Shown here piece by piece: positions 34,827-47,330 of a DNA stretch of 64,000 nt. The DNA comes from Cymodocea nodosa. Lineage: Eukaryota > Streptophyta > Magnoliopsida > Alismatales > Cymodoceaceae. A model generated the notes under the pieces. The model made no database searches. It was not told where the DNA came from and saw nothing but the letters and a program-made list of their open reading frames with translations. Location of the stretch: positions 12,820,501-12,884,500 of the forward strand of contig CM072345.1 of assembly GCA_036874045.1 (NCBI GenBank). Direction: 5' to 3'. Each line of letters starts with the position of its first letter. Position 1 is the first letter of the stretch. The position numbers and the translations under genes are program-made.

Positions 34827-36315
34827 GTCATTTGGGTAATATATATTCTAACTGTGCTGTTTGGTATCTGAAACAAGGGACCTTTACTATGATGATGGCA
34901 AGCATCACTGATGAAAGACGCTTTGCTTACATATACGACCGGGGGGGCTTTACATCATGCTTGACTAATGTTCTGTCGTCGTTGTAAGCAGCACAAGACC
35001 AAGCAACCAATCCTCTTATCAAGAATATATAATCTAAAGGTAGCTAGATTACACAGTTAATTAGTGTTTTGTTATTATTATTATTTTTGAAAATAATTAA
35101 AAAGAAGATTTTAAATTGAAATTAAGGTAAATTAAAACACCAGCAAGTTAAAAACCATACGTAGTCTAAGCTCCCACGGAAAAAAGAAAAGAAAATGGTA
35201 ACGTTTTGGAACAGAATAGTACGTACCCTTAAATTAGATACTTGAGAAAATTATTGTGATCTTGCTGATAAGTTTGTGTTTGTGTTTGTACCATTTATTC
35301 CGCGAAACAAATACGTACGAACGTAGAGTTAGGGGAGACGCGATCTACCTGAACTTCTCCTTCTTTCCTTCCTGGTTTGTATGCCCAAAGGTTGATTTTT
35401 TAAGAGTATTGGTGGGGGTGGCACGGAGATACCAAGTCCGAGTTCAAGTAATACCTTCGTTATCTATGATGGAGCTTTCGGTGGTATTGGCCGGATATAT
35501 ATATATATATATATATTCCTTGATTTTTATTTCGATATCTATGGAGTTCCACGTCATGTAAGTTTATATTTTATTTCATCTCCATCGACGGCCATATATA
35601 CGTGCAAACGTTTCCCACCCAGCTAGAACCACCGCAATCGGTACTTATAAAATATTAATTTCATTCTTTCAAATCCCAGGTACGTATGTAAAGGAACTTT
35701 GGTTGCTGGTTTTTGAAGGCGGCCTCCATTTCATGTGGCACTCCAGCATCTATTCCCACTCCAATTTCAGACGCCCACACTATTCCAAAGCTCCCGGCCT
35801 TCTCAAGTTACCATTTTAATTGTAATTTTCTGGCCCCCTTTTTCCTTTCTCTGCGTACACTGGATTAAGGATCGATGGAGTCGCATTTCTTCGTGGGGAG
35901 TAGAAACCCCCATGCATGCATGTGTGGATTCTTTTGCACTCGATCTTGGTTCTTACGACGGCGCGCGAGCCGCCGAAAATCAAGTGCGGATGCCAAAATT
36001 CTGTCATCTATAAGTGGAATCCCTTCACACCATCAAAAAAATATATCGTAGTGGTCCTTTCTGATAAACATAATGTTTTTGTTGAATTAACTCGAGATCA
36101 GACCCTTCTTCCACAATTAGATTAATTAATTAAAGCTAAGATCAATTATACTATTCGTTGTTACAATCAAAACAAAGGTCTGGCGAGCTAGCTATTTGCT
36201 TCTTGGGTTGTGTTGCGTTGTACTTGTAATAGCCAGTGATTAAGTTAATTCCGTGGTAAATGGAAGATGATTTAAGTTACAGGGTGGTTAACGCTATCTT
36301 ATTGGCAATTATTAG

Positions 36316-36358
<43 letters not shown>

Positions 36359-37893
36359 AGGGTGGAGAAAGAAAAAAGCATAAACCCTAAAAGGAGAAAA
36401 GCACCTAAAGATGGATTGAGGAAAAGGAAAAGGGAAAGAATACGAGGGAGCAAGTTGCTCCTAAAAAGGGTGAGGGCCACCACAAGTGATCCTCAACTGC
36501 AATCTTTGTCCGGAAAAAGAACATTGCATCGTGGATGTAACAGCAAATTATAACTTATTTTTGTTTAAAATTAATTGACAATGAGTAAAGAAAATTAACA
36601 TATTTAAGTTTAGGTTTAGTCTCCACCTAATCTATATGAGATTACTTACAACATTTTTTCCCAGTTGTGGTTTATTTATCAAGTATTTATGAATAGATGT
36701 AAAACAGTTGTGAAATTTGAACTCAAAATTAATCGTTAATAAATAGAAGAAGAAAAAAATCAACATATTTAAGTTTAAATGAAAGTTTTCACTTCTACGT
36801 CATTTGATATCTCATGTCATGAGCCAAATTAGGCATTAATCTGCATGCCAAAATGACAGGATATATCTAAGGGATTAATTCTATGTATGCATGCATGTGC
36901 ATGCCCGCCCGCTTCCTTTTCTACTACCGATCACGACCTACGTCCTCCTACCCCACCGCTTTGCTCGATCGTCGGCCGGCGATCCGCATCGCTGGCCTCC
37001 ACATGATCAAACCAAGGGTTTCGGATTTCCGACGTCATGGTCCACAGAACAGCGGGCACCTGCATGTTTGAACGCAATAACCCGCAGGTGACAAAAGCCA
37101 CCCACGCCACAATTCCATCCAAAGTACTTCACACCAGCTTTTTCTCCGTTTGCTGACTGTAGGAGGGGCGTCGGGGGCCAACCACCCCATGCCACGTGGT
37201 GGTTCTACTGTTCCTGTCGACGGCTACGGAAAATTAAAGAGGAGGGGAGCTTACGGTGGACGACAAGGAGAATCGCGTCAAGGCAAAAAGAGAAAGAAGG
37301 GAAGGGAGACATGCACACCACATTAGTATAAAGCCACATAGACGATGGTTTGCCACTCTCCCTTTTCGTCTTCCCTTCCCTCCTCCTTCTCATCTTCGAC
37401 CTTACCACCGCTCACCACCAGCAATATAGCTAGGTAGCTCTTCATTCTTGCATGCTCGTCTCGGTCCAAGTCCCAGCTAGGGCAAGCTAGGTGGCTTGAT
37501 TTCTACTTTCATTAATATTCTTTAATTATCTCGATCTACTCCTCCCTCACTGATCATATATTCCATCTTTTTCTCTTGTAATCATCCACGATTAATTGGT
37601 TTTTTGTGTTCTTCTCCTTTACCTTCCTTTCTTGGATCGATCTCCCTTGGGTTTGCTGATCATGCATGCAGTAAAAATATCTCACATTCTGATCTGGGTA
37701 ATGGTGCTTAATTTAGTTATCTCGTATATATTAGTTGGAGAGTGCATCTCATGTACGCCGCTTCTTCGTCTCCATCCTTCTGTGATAGGTGTTTGGGTAC
37801 CGACCACAGCCCAGCCTGTGTACTTTTCCTTCACGGTCTAATTAATTAATTAGCCCTTGAAAGGAAGGTGTAGAGACCAGCTTCGTCTGCACA
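34827..37893 (+). other. Spacer, unit C to NAC gene, with NAC promoter
   Basis: About 3 kb without an accepted gene. It holds a (TA)n tract at 35494-35516 and a (GA)n microsatellite at 36318-36352; Arg/Glu-repeat frames over the latter are artefacts. Near the gene lie a G-box CACGTG at 37193-37198, a TATA-like TATAAAG at 37327-37333 and a CT-rich tract at 37350-37400, as in plant core promoters. The last 500 bp are probably 5' leader, possibly with an intron. Confidence 0.5.
37327..37333 (+). promoter_or_regulatory. Possible TATA box of NAC gene
   Basis: TATAAAG about 130 bp downstream of a G-box and just ahead of a pyrimidine-rich stretch, giving a predicted leader of about 0.5 kb. Confidence 0.4.
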
Positions 37894-39614
37894 ATGTCAC
37901 CTGTGAGTCTGCCTCCTGGTTTCCGGTTCCATCCAACAGACGAGGAACTCGTTGCTTACTACCTCAAAAGGAAGATCAACGGACGTCCTATAGAGTTGGA
38001 GATCATTCCTGAGGTGGACCTGTACAAATGCGAGCCGTGGGATCTACCAGGTAACCACACTCACAGAAATTTCTCTTCATCTCCATGTGTAACTTATTTT
38101 TTGCAGTATTTCAATTGCTTAGGGACATCGATACTTAGGTTTGTCACTGATGGAAGACAAAACTAATATGCAACTCCCAGGACCAACTGCTAGTATATAT
38201 TTTTAGCTTTATTTAGTTAGCATGATGCAGGAAGATAAGACAGTATCCTGCACCCTCTCCTTCCTCTCTGCGCATTTATATCCCTTTCATGGTTCTTCTT
38301 TCATTGTCACCAGCTTCTTTTCTCCTTTAGTTGGAATCTTCAGGTTGCTTTCAACGTTGTTATACCCCCCATGTCGTAGCATGGGCACAAAAACTTGGAA
38401 AATTTGGGAAGGGTGTGGATCTTCTATCCCTAAATTTCTATGTTTACCAACTGATTAATGTTGACAACGATCGGTTCCGCATAACATTAAATAGTGTAGT
38501 ACATGATTGATGCAGTATATGAATATGGATAAGAATGAAGACAAAGGATCCTCACTCGGTACACAATATATATATATATATATATAGGAAAAGTTGTACG
38601 GTTGTGTTTTGATAATAATATCGTTTAACTTCCAAACCTTGAAATGGCGTAAACTTCTCTTTAGAATTAAAGAAGAGAAGCTCGCGCATAGAGGAAAACC
38701 TTGGTGGCTGAATCAAATTGATAATATTGCAAGCCTTCAATAGATGATCTATCTACATCACCTCTTTAGCTCTTCTTCTTTCTTCTTCTACATCACTACA
38801 GAGAAATCTTATTTGCCAAGCAAGGATCTAGAATGGTATTTCTTCAGCCCTAGAGACAGGAAATACCCCAACGGAACGAGGACCAACCGTGCAACGCGGG
38901 CAGGTTACTGGAAAGCAACAGGTAAGGATAGGAAGGTCAGCTCCCAGAAGAAAGAGGTTGGCATGAAGAAAACCCTTGTTTACTACAAAGGTAGAGCCCC
39001 TCATGGGTCTCGAACCGACTGGGTCATGCATGAATACCGACTTGACGAAAGAGAGTGTGAAATTGATTCAGGACTCCAGGTATGTGTATCATGCATCGAT
39101 CTCTTACTAAGTAGGACATATAGATTCTTCAATATAATTAACCAGGACAGGCGCGTGTGTGTATGTATATATATGTAGGATGCTTATGCTCTATGTCGAG
39201 TGTTCAAGAAAAGCGCGCTTGGCCCCAAGATCATAGAGCACTACGGTACGCCATATCAAGATCAATCTTATTGGACGCCAAATGATTATCAATCTTTAAA
39301 CGAAGGAAGAGTGATGGATGAGCTCGAGAGCTACGACTATGCTTGCCCACAACAGACGTATGCATTTGACATTGGTCAGGGATCGTCCAAGTTTGATCCC
39401 ATCATGTCAACAAATGGAGGCGACTGGATGCAGTACCTCTCCGAAGAGCCAGCACTGGTGTCCACAGTTCCACCATTGCAAACCCCAACCGGCGCCTTCA
39501 ATTATGTACCTTCTAAGGTAATTAATCGTCACGTTCTCTCCGATTAATGCCTCAGATAATTAAACTGATTGACTTAATTAACCCCATTATGTATATATGT
39601 ATAAACACACACAC

Positions 39615-39646
<32 letters not shown>

Positions 39647-40799
39647 CAATCACTACATGCACTTGTAGGTGGATATTGCATTGGAGTGTGCAATGCTGCA
39701 ACACAGGCTCTCACTCCCACCACTGGAAGCCGAGGATTTCCCACAGATCGATCTTAGTAGTGAAGCGAAACACATGCAAGCAGTGGAATACCACCATGGA
39801 GAAGACGACAATGGAGTTGACATACTGCAGGAGATCCTATCAGTCGCCTCTGCATCGCAAGAGCTGATCAATGATCGGTCCATTGACTACAACGATGTGT
39901 GGGTTCAACTAGATGGGGCTAGTGGAGATGTGCATGAACAACATATTCAAAATTCCAACACCACTGGCCCATCGAGCTCTACGGTCGGTGATGCCTCTAG
40001 GTTGATTGACGTTGTTGACTTGGAAGAGGAGTTCAAGGAGAAAAAGGTGGTGTCCAAGGAGAATCAGCTGCCACAGTTTGAATCACATGATGCAGGTATA
40101 TAATTAAATAATTGGGTTTACCTTGTTGTGGCCATAATATAAATCTATGATTTTGATTCATTCCGTTGTTCCTAGTTAACCATAAGTTAGATTGCAGGAG
40201 ATGCCAATGCAGAGAACACCACCAGTGAAGTAGAGCCCATCTTTTCTCAACCCCTACAGGAGAATCTTGCCATGGGATTCGTCAACGTACATGATGACTA
40301 TGGTGAAATGGGAAACCTCATTGAGTACACCCAAACGTTTGACGATGTCTACGAAGATGTACAATTCAACCATAGGTCACTTGTGTCAACCAACCACAAC
40401 ACGACAAAAACTTTCTTTCGTTACCTCGAGCCTTGCAAGAAGATCACCGTCCATTTGAATCCAATAGCGCCCACAAACCTCGTGGTAAAGAACATTGGGA
40501 CAATGTCCTTCTTGGGAAACTTCAAAGCATTTGTCGGAGAAGTCTTCCCAATAGGTAGCATGACGATGACTAATATTGCAAGGAGAAGAGGAGAGGTGCG
40601 ACATGGTTGGAAGAAGGTGAAGAAGCTTATGAGCTCTACAATATTGAGCAAACATGGAGAAGATATTGGGTTCTTACCGAACATTAGTGCAAGGGGCATC
40701 TGCAGTGTATTTTTGGCAAGGCCATGCTCTTTTCTCACTGTGATACTGGCTTTATATGCTTCTGGGTTTCATTACCATCTCTTATCATCGACGCCATAA
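37894..40799 (+). CDS. Membrane-tethered NAC transcription factor
   Basis: Plant NAC factor with a C-terminal membrane anchor (NTL class, close in its NAC domain to rice NAC74-like proteins). Exons 37894-38050, 38802-39079, 39179-39517, 39669-40095 and 40198-40799, 1803 nt or 600 aa. The NAC domain fills residues about 6-155: [60 protein letters not shown], then HEYRLDE and LCRVFKK. An acidic, Ser/Asn-rich activation-type region follows. The last 25 residues contain a hydrophobic segment ([20 protein letters not shown]) after a basic stretch ([16 protein letters not shown]). Family knowledge: such factors wait in the ER or plasma membrane and are freed by proteolysis under stress. Intron 3 has a (CA)n(CATA)n tract. 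Confidence 0.9.
39606..39645 (+). repeat. CA/CATA microsatellite in NAC intron 3
   Basis: ACACACACACA followed by about seven ACAT units; intronic simple repeat. Confidence 0.85.
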
Positions 40800-43700
40800 A
40801 TTCTCTACCATCATTCTTTCAATCTCCATTGCAGCACTTAGGAAGGAGATTTATTTGACTTGATCAGCAAATGCTTTCTTGAGACATCTCCTCGTACAAA
40901 TGCTTGCAAGATGCAACATCTGTATATTTTTTCCATTTTACAGAATACATGTCCCCATGCCAATTGTATGGGAATTGACTAACATTCTACTGCAAAATTG
41001 TATATTGGAAAAGAAAAGGATTGTGTTTTGCACGTTTGGTTAGGCTTTATTTCTTTCAGTTGTGGGCCATTCCTAGATGATTGTAACTAGCATTCAATAT
41101 TCTAACTTGACTCGACTCACTCACTGGTAATCAATTATTATGTTTTCTTTTATTCAGAAAATGATCCTTCATATAACAGTGAAGTTGTTCCATTATTACC
41201 TAAATTCCATGAGTTTAAATCTAAGAAATAGCCACTTCATTTACCACAGTGAAGTTACATATAATTAGATCTTTAGATACCACATTAATAGAAATCTCAT
41301 ATGCTAGATTTATCCTTTATATTTTTCATTCAAAACAAAAGCTTAATGGCGATCTTATCAAAACAAAACTCATACGGAATGGTGCATATTATGTAATTTA
41401 AATTTAACATCAAGTGGAGCATTCTAAATATTTTACTCAGAATGCATTTTCAAGAACCAACTAGTTCTTTGCAACTAAAAGAACAACGTAATTCATGTAT
41501 ATTTACCCAGCATTTTATAGCTCAGTAGAATTAATATCCTCTTCAACATGTCAGTTACTTCTTCGTCAACACATCACCACAATACCTATGGAATCCCATG
41601 CAGATGTTGAACCACGACTCTATACCGCCCCACCATTTGCCCCCATTAATATCACCACCACGAGCACCAACTTCACCATGATGCACACGGACTATTTGAA
41701 CGAGCATATCAACTTATCTCACTGAACCCCTTTCACGTCCCCTTAGTGGTGCTCAATGTGACAAATTTGTCTACAGAGACTGACCAGTGCGCACCCTGTG
41801 TGTTGGCCACTCCTGAAGTTCTAGAGAGACAACAAGAAACTACCATGAAGGTCTATGAGAGAGTCATAAATCAGATACAGTCATCATAAAGAAAATCCTC
41901 ATTTACTCATCAAACCTTCAAATAGTCTGCTAGGCGTACACCCAAGCCACATTACACCCTCATGTCAAGGTCATTTTTCAGTAATGGTACAATAAGCCCA
42001 AAGTTCTGAACAAGTCTGTAGATTTTCTAGAATAAAAAATAAGGATCTATTTGTACTATTTAAAAAGTTAAAATATTAGAAAAGTTAAAAAAATTAAGAA
42101 TCAAAAAGTTAGAAAAATTAAAAATTAAAAGGTCAGAAAGTAAAATTTGAAAATAATTGTACTACCAACAGAAAGTTAGAAAAATTATATAATTTTTGAA
42201 ATTTTAATATTATATATTAAATAATATTATATAATAAAATAATATTATTAATTAAATATAAATAATATTTACGATTTTAATATTATAAAATTAAATAATA
42301 ATAATAATAATAATATAATTAATATTTTATTATTAATAAAATAATATTAAAATAATTAATTAAATATGGATAATTTATATATTACTTTTCTAATTTTCTG
42401 ATGAAGGAAAATCTGAAAATTTAAAATATCTGATCTTTTATATGTAAAAAAGTTAAGATATTCTTAACTTTTCTGTGTAGTACAAATTTCAAAAAATTAA
42501 GAAAATTTTCTCAATTCTTAACTTTTTAAACGATATAAACACGAGCTTGCAGATTTCCTAACTCAAACTCTTTGTAGATTTATAATGTAAACTGCATAAA
42601 CTCATATTTATCTTTTGATGCTTGAATTTGTAGTTGCAGTTAGAGATTGAGGAAAATTACCCTTGGGCACCTATTACCAGAATACAGTTCCTCTAATGAA
42701 ATCTTTGAAGCCTTCATTTTAATTAGCAGCAAGATTTCAAAATTGGCAAATCAAGAACAAATTTGTAGGGTTCCTCCACAGAACTGCTCGGCTGAGTGGT
42801 ATCAAATCCATCTTCACTTCTAATTGGAATATAATTTAATACTGGTAACAGAATGAACGTATCTAATTCTTAATTGAGCTTGTTGTCCAACAAAGTGAAA
42901 CACTTCAAAGTTGCAAGTTGTAATACGTGCCACCAAAAAAATATTGACACAACCTGACATTGATAATCGCACGATATGTCACTGAGAAATAATCATATCC
43001 ACGGTCCAATACATGCTACAAGTCAGTAAAAACAAGATATCACATGTTTGACTGAGTGACAAATGGAGATGTATTATACTTCCGGGTCCTAATGATTTCA
43101 GGCTGACGAGTCGAAAGCTTTAAAATGACCCATTCAACTGATTTTGGACAGGACTCTGTTACTCTTGCAAGTATAAAGCCTAAAATTTTTATTTCCTTGA
43201 GCATGGAGAATTTTGCTCAATCTCAATACTCCTATTGATGAAAACATCGAAGTTCAGTTCCTAAAACGAACATGTCATTATGACCAAAATGAAAAATAAG
43301 ACAATAGCAGCAGAAAAACTATAGAAAGGATTCAGGGGAGCAGATCCACCGCACTTAGAGGCACTCCAACTTGGGCATTGCATTAGGTGCCAATGTGTGA
43401 TAAGAAGACTAGGTATTTTAACATCTAGTCATATTTTAAATTTTCTGATTTTTTTTGTCTATATTGATTTTTTTTTTTTTTGCATGTTACAATTTTCTAA
43501 TATTACGTCTATCATAGAATGAAGATTTCCATCGATAATTACATATAATCATGTAATATGTAAGGTAAGGCAATTAATCCACTTATGTTACTCATGATGC
43601 TCAGCAATCCAAGATGCCCCAGATTAACATTAGATTGCTTTGGTGCCTTGATGGCTATGATCTGCAAACTTGCAAGAGCCCAAAAATAAAATTTTTATAT

Positions 43701-45727
43701 ACTCATTTTCATTAAAAAAAATACATAAATACTCATCAGTAGAACAGTGTTCAACTGCAGAAAAAATCCCCCAATATGCACCTACTACATTCTACTCCAT
43801 AAAGAAAAATTTAAGTCTGAAAAGCATGCTTACATGTGAAATTTAAATTTTTCCTTCAGTGTTGATTTCTTCCCAAAGAGCACAGTAGCATGGATAAGCA
43901 AACTAACCTCCCTTTGACCGATGCTTGTGCTTTATGCCCCTTTACAAAGTAAAATCCAGATCTCTTGCAGTTCATCTTCACAATACGAACTTTCTAGCTT
44001 TAATGCAATAAACAATCTTCGGAGTTCAACATTCACCATGCCTGGTTTTCTTTTCTGTTGCCATAATGTACATGGATTTAAAAGACTCTAGGAAATATAA
44101 GGTATTATATAAACCAGTATATGTTTGATCCAGACAAGGAGACCGGAATAGTGGAACGTCTACTTCAAATATGTCCTCAAGATATAATAACGAGATGGGT
44201 CATCTAGGTATCATCTAGAAAACATCAATTTGTTGTACAGTTAGAACTCCCCAGCACTTTGTCCTTGTAAATGAATTACAGAAAAGAGTCCAACAGCTTC
44301 CTGAGCAGAAATTCTTCAAAAGTATCGTAACAAGTAATTGTCATGATGTTCTATCTTCCGGTTCTTGGCAATGATTCTCTTTTCAGTTTTTCAAAATTTT
44401 AAAAAATAAAAATTTCAACATGGGCCTGGTTGGAAAATATTTTAAAACAGCCCTGTTCAAGATCAGTTTTTTTTTTTTTGAAATTCTAATTGAATTAGGA
44501 AAGAAACCACTTAATTCTAGCTTTTGATGAATATAATAGTTCAATTGCCAATTTCTACCTTAGTAGGCCAAAATATACATCATCGCTACTTGTGCTACTA
44601 ATGCAAGCCCTTATTCGTAGTTCCAGCAACAAATTAGTGTCTATTTTCATCAAGTGAAATCGGACTCGGTGACTGAACTGCCAAATTCAGCAAAAGATAG
44701 AATTTCGTGTTCACAATATCAAAATCCATAACAAAAACACATAACAGCCAAAAACAATGTCCATGGTTAGTTTCAAAAGTATTCTGGGACTAGGCTTATT
44801 TTGATAAATTTTCTTTTAAAACTTGAAAATTTGAAATTCAGCTCAATGAATATGCATCCCAAATTATACATCAGAAACCATTAAAAACAATTGCAAAGCA
44901 AACAAAAACACACATATATAACAACAACAATTGTTCTAAATTTATTGACCTCTACTTATAAGAATATCACAAAAAGTGGACACCTTGAGCTAAAAGCATT
45001 ATAAAGGCAAGAGACAAAAGTATTGACCAATTTTCATGAGTCCATTTTTGATAATTCATTATTATAGTGTGATCATCATCAACCATAAGTCCTTGCATAG
45101 AATTACAAACAAGAAAGCTCCATACAGACCAGTGGTATGCTGGAAACATTGTTTGACTGTTAGATCAATATTCAAATATTTTGATATAGCATAACTAAAC
45201 TCGTGGTATGGAACATGACACAGGCAAAAGCTAAACATTACTTTGGCAGTAATTCTTATTTCGAAAGACCAACCTAGATGACAGTTAAACCACATCCGTT
45301 TGAAGTTTCCAGTAGCATCCTTATGTGAACGTGGATGTGCAACAAGCTTTCTATTTTCTTCATATTTTCCTGTTCCTAATTGATAAAGAAAGCTTTCTCC
45401 ACCTCAATTGCAAAAATGTAAGAGGAAAAATTGGTTATTAGCTAGTACAATGTAAAAAATAAAAACTCAATAAAAAAATACATAAATATATATAGTTATT
45501 ATTTTGTATTGATTTCGAAATTTGAATATTTGGGCAAGAAATCTAAAGTTACAAAGAATAGAGAGAGACTCATGTTCATGTGCACAGACCTGTTCAACAC
45601 GGCAGGCCACGAATTTCAAAAATAACGCAGGTAGAAACCTAAGTACGTATTTCACATGAGATGTTCACACTTGAATGGCAGAGCATGACCAGGAGGTCAA
45701 CTCTCACAGACCTCAAATAAAAAGCCA
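40800..45727 (+). other. Long spacer between NAC and SGNH genes
   Basis: About 4.9 kb. The first few hundred bases are presumably NAC 3' UTR. A less AT-rich part at 41500-41950 has a 76-codon frame (41495-41725) with no recognisable domain. A foldback-like element lies at 42047-42545. The rest is AT-rich with short open frames on both strands that show no family features. The last 300 bp before 45728 would be the 3' UTR of the minus-strand gene. Confidence 0.5.
42047..42545. mobile_element. Candidate foldback/MITE element
   Basis: About 500 bp of very AT-rich DNA with imperfect inverted ends: left TTTGTACTATTTAAAAAGTT (from 42050) against right AACTTTTTAAACGATATAAA (to 42539), plus internal AAAGTTAGAAAAATTA repeats. 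No clear target duplication, so boundaries and class are uncertain. Confidence 0.4.
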
Positions 45728-46771
45728 TCACATCAGCTGTTGGGACTCTATGAGAAGCGCATTAAGCAAGACTTGTAGAGCTGCTTCATAGACAATGCCA
45801 TCATAATGCATTCCATCAGATGTACACCCCAGCCCACACTTACGCGTTAAGGATGCCATGTCCAGCAACACGAGAGGCCCTCCTGAGTCATGCAAGAGCT
45901 TACTTTCAAAAAACTCCTGATAATATGCTTCCCACGAAAAAATATTCATCCTCTCCTTCTTCTCCTCGGTGTTCAACAATGAATTAACTAGAGTCGGCAT
46001 CCCCAACCAGAATGCATGTGAAGATTGCATTGAAAACGTTGAGAACTCAGACATCTGAAACGGATGAGCCATTGAAACCTTCAACAAACACAACTGATGA
46101 CCATAATCAGAAGCATTGTTCAAATGAAGCATATGCCACAGCCCGGAACCCAGGACCATGACCTCTGGCAACCTGATTTTGTCCTTCAAATTTTCAACAA
46201 CCTCCGTCAAATTGGACTCATAAGGTGCCCACACAAAATCCACCTTCATACCATGCTCATGAATCACAATCTGGTAATTGCTATGCATCTTGTACAAGTC
46301 CCCCTCCACTGCCTCCATTGCCTTCTCATCCAAGACCAGATGAAGCAGCGCAAGCACAAGCAACCTTGCTTGTGAGTCCCCGGCGACAAAAACCCATGAA
46401 CCATTGAGCAAGTTAAAGGCTTCAGATCGTTCAACTTTCTGGAATGCGCAAACCTCCACAGGAGCGGATCTTGCCCAGTTCCACGTCCAGGAGGACGAAT
46501 TGAGTCCCTTCCCCCGCTCCCATTCGATCTCGTGGAGAAAAGAGAGGCACGACCGCTGCGACTCCACCGTGGGAGGGGCAGAGAGGGTGGGGATGAACTG
46601 GGCGACGGATGGTAAATAAGGAATCAGATGAACGCCAACAGCTAGGGTTATGAAAAGCACACCACCAAAGAACAGCATCTTGTTTCGGCTCAGGTGCCAC
46701 CCTGCCATCCCCATCGGCACAAAGAGGACGATAAACGCCGCCAGGAGGCCAACCTGGACGGTTCCAACCAT
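45728..46771 (-). CDS. SGNH/PC-esterase-like membrane protein
   Basis: Plant protein of the GDSL/SGNH-like acyl-esterase superfamily (PC-esterase, CAS1/PMR5 type), a group tied to acetylation of wall polysaccharides; the substrate here is unknown. Single exon, 347 aa, starting at ATG 46771, the first Met of the open frame (upstream in-frame sequence has no ATG). Two hydrophobic segments lie at the N-terminus (QVGLLAAFIVLFVPMGMAG, then MLFFGGVLFITLAVGVHL) and the catalytic half is predicted in the Golgi or ER lumen. Block I is VFVAGDSQARLL (Ser of GDS), a middle block VMVLGSGLWHML resembles the GxxxW region, and near the end CTSDGMHYDG supplies the Asp and His of the DxxH motif. Divergent from the DHH gene. 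The frame is intact. Confidence 0.82.
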   Translation of the reverse strand: MVGTVQVGLLAAFIVLFVPMGMAGWHLSRNKMLFFGGVLFITLAVGVHLIPYLPSVAQFIPTLSAPPTVESQRSCLSFLHEIEWERGKGLNSSSWTWNWARSAPVEVCAFQKVERSEAFNLLNGSWVFVAGDSQARLLVLALLHLVLDEKAMEAVEGDLYKMHSNYQIVIHEHGMKVDFVWAPYESNLTEVVENLKDKIRLPEVMVLGSGLWHMLHLNNASDYGHQLCLLKVSMAHPFQMSEFSTFSMQSSHAFWLGMPTLVNSLLNTEEKKERMNIFSWEAYYQEFFESKLLHDSGGPLVLLDMASLTRKCGLGCTSDGMHYDGIVYEAALQVLLNALLIESQQLM

Positions 46772-47330
46772 CAGAACCAACACCACCACTACTTCCACCT
46801 TTGCCACCAGATCAACACAAGAAAACACAGTCAAACCACAAGACAACCAACCTCGATCACTCGATAAGAAGAATCTGAAATCAATCCCTAGATTTTGAAG
46901 GGGAACTGCTGGAAATGAAAGACGCAGTCAGTACCTTCAATGAGATGAAACTCTCCCCAGGACGATAACGGCACAACCGAAAAGACTCAGATCTACGCAA
47001 TTTAACATGAAGGAATCGTGGGAGACCCCAACAACAACACGACCGTCGACGACGGCTTGACCGCCACTCCAGTCACCTCTCTCATTTTAAAGGGCAAAAC
47101 CGTAATCAGACAATAAATTCCGAGCAGGTATATCACAACCGATGGGATTATTTTGAAGGGTGCGTGTCGGTCCCTCCATCATAGGTGGGGATCGGTGACT
47201 TGCGTGTAATTTTGCCGCCCACGTTACCTCTACCATTTCTTTGGAAACTACTATTCTGCGATTGGGTGTTTCTTTCCTCGCCGGAGTTGGGTTCTGGCCT
47301 CCGGTACTGCGATTTCTTGGGCTTGCGGGG
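46772..47330. promoter_or_regulatory. Shared divergent promoter region
   Basis: About 560 bp between the start codons of the minus-strand SGNH gene and the plus-strand DHH gene must hold both promoters and leaders. It has no obvious TATA box and is only moderately GC-rich, as in TATA-less housekeeping pairs. Bidirectional regulation is inference. Confidence 0.55.

Noticed and set aside
36260-36553. Arg/Glu-repeat frame and its minus-strand partner
   Set aside because: Produced by the (GA)n microsatellite at 36318-36352.
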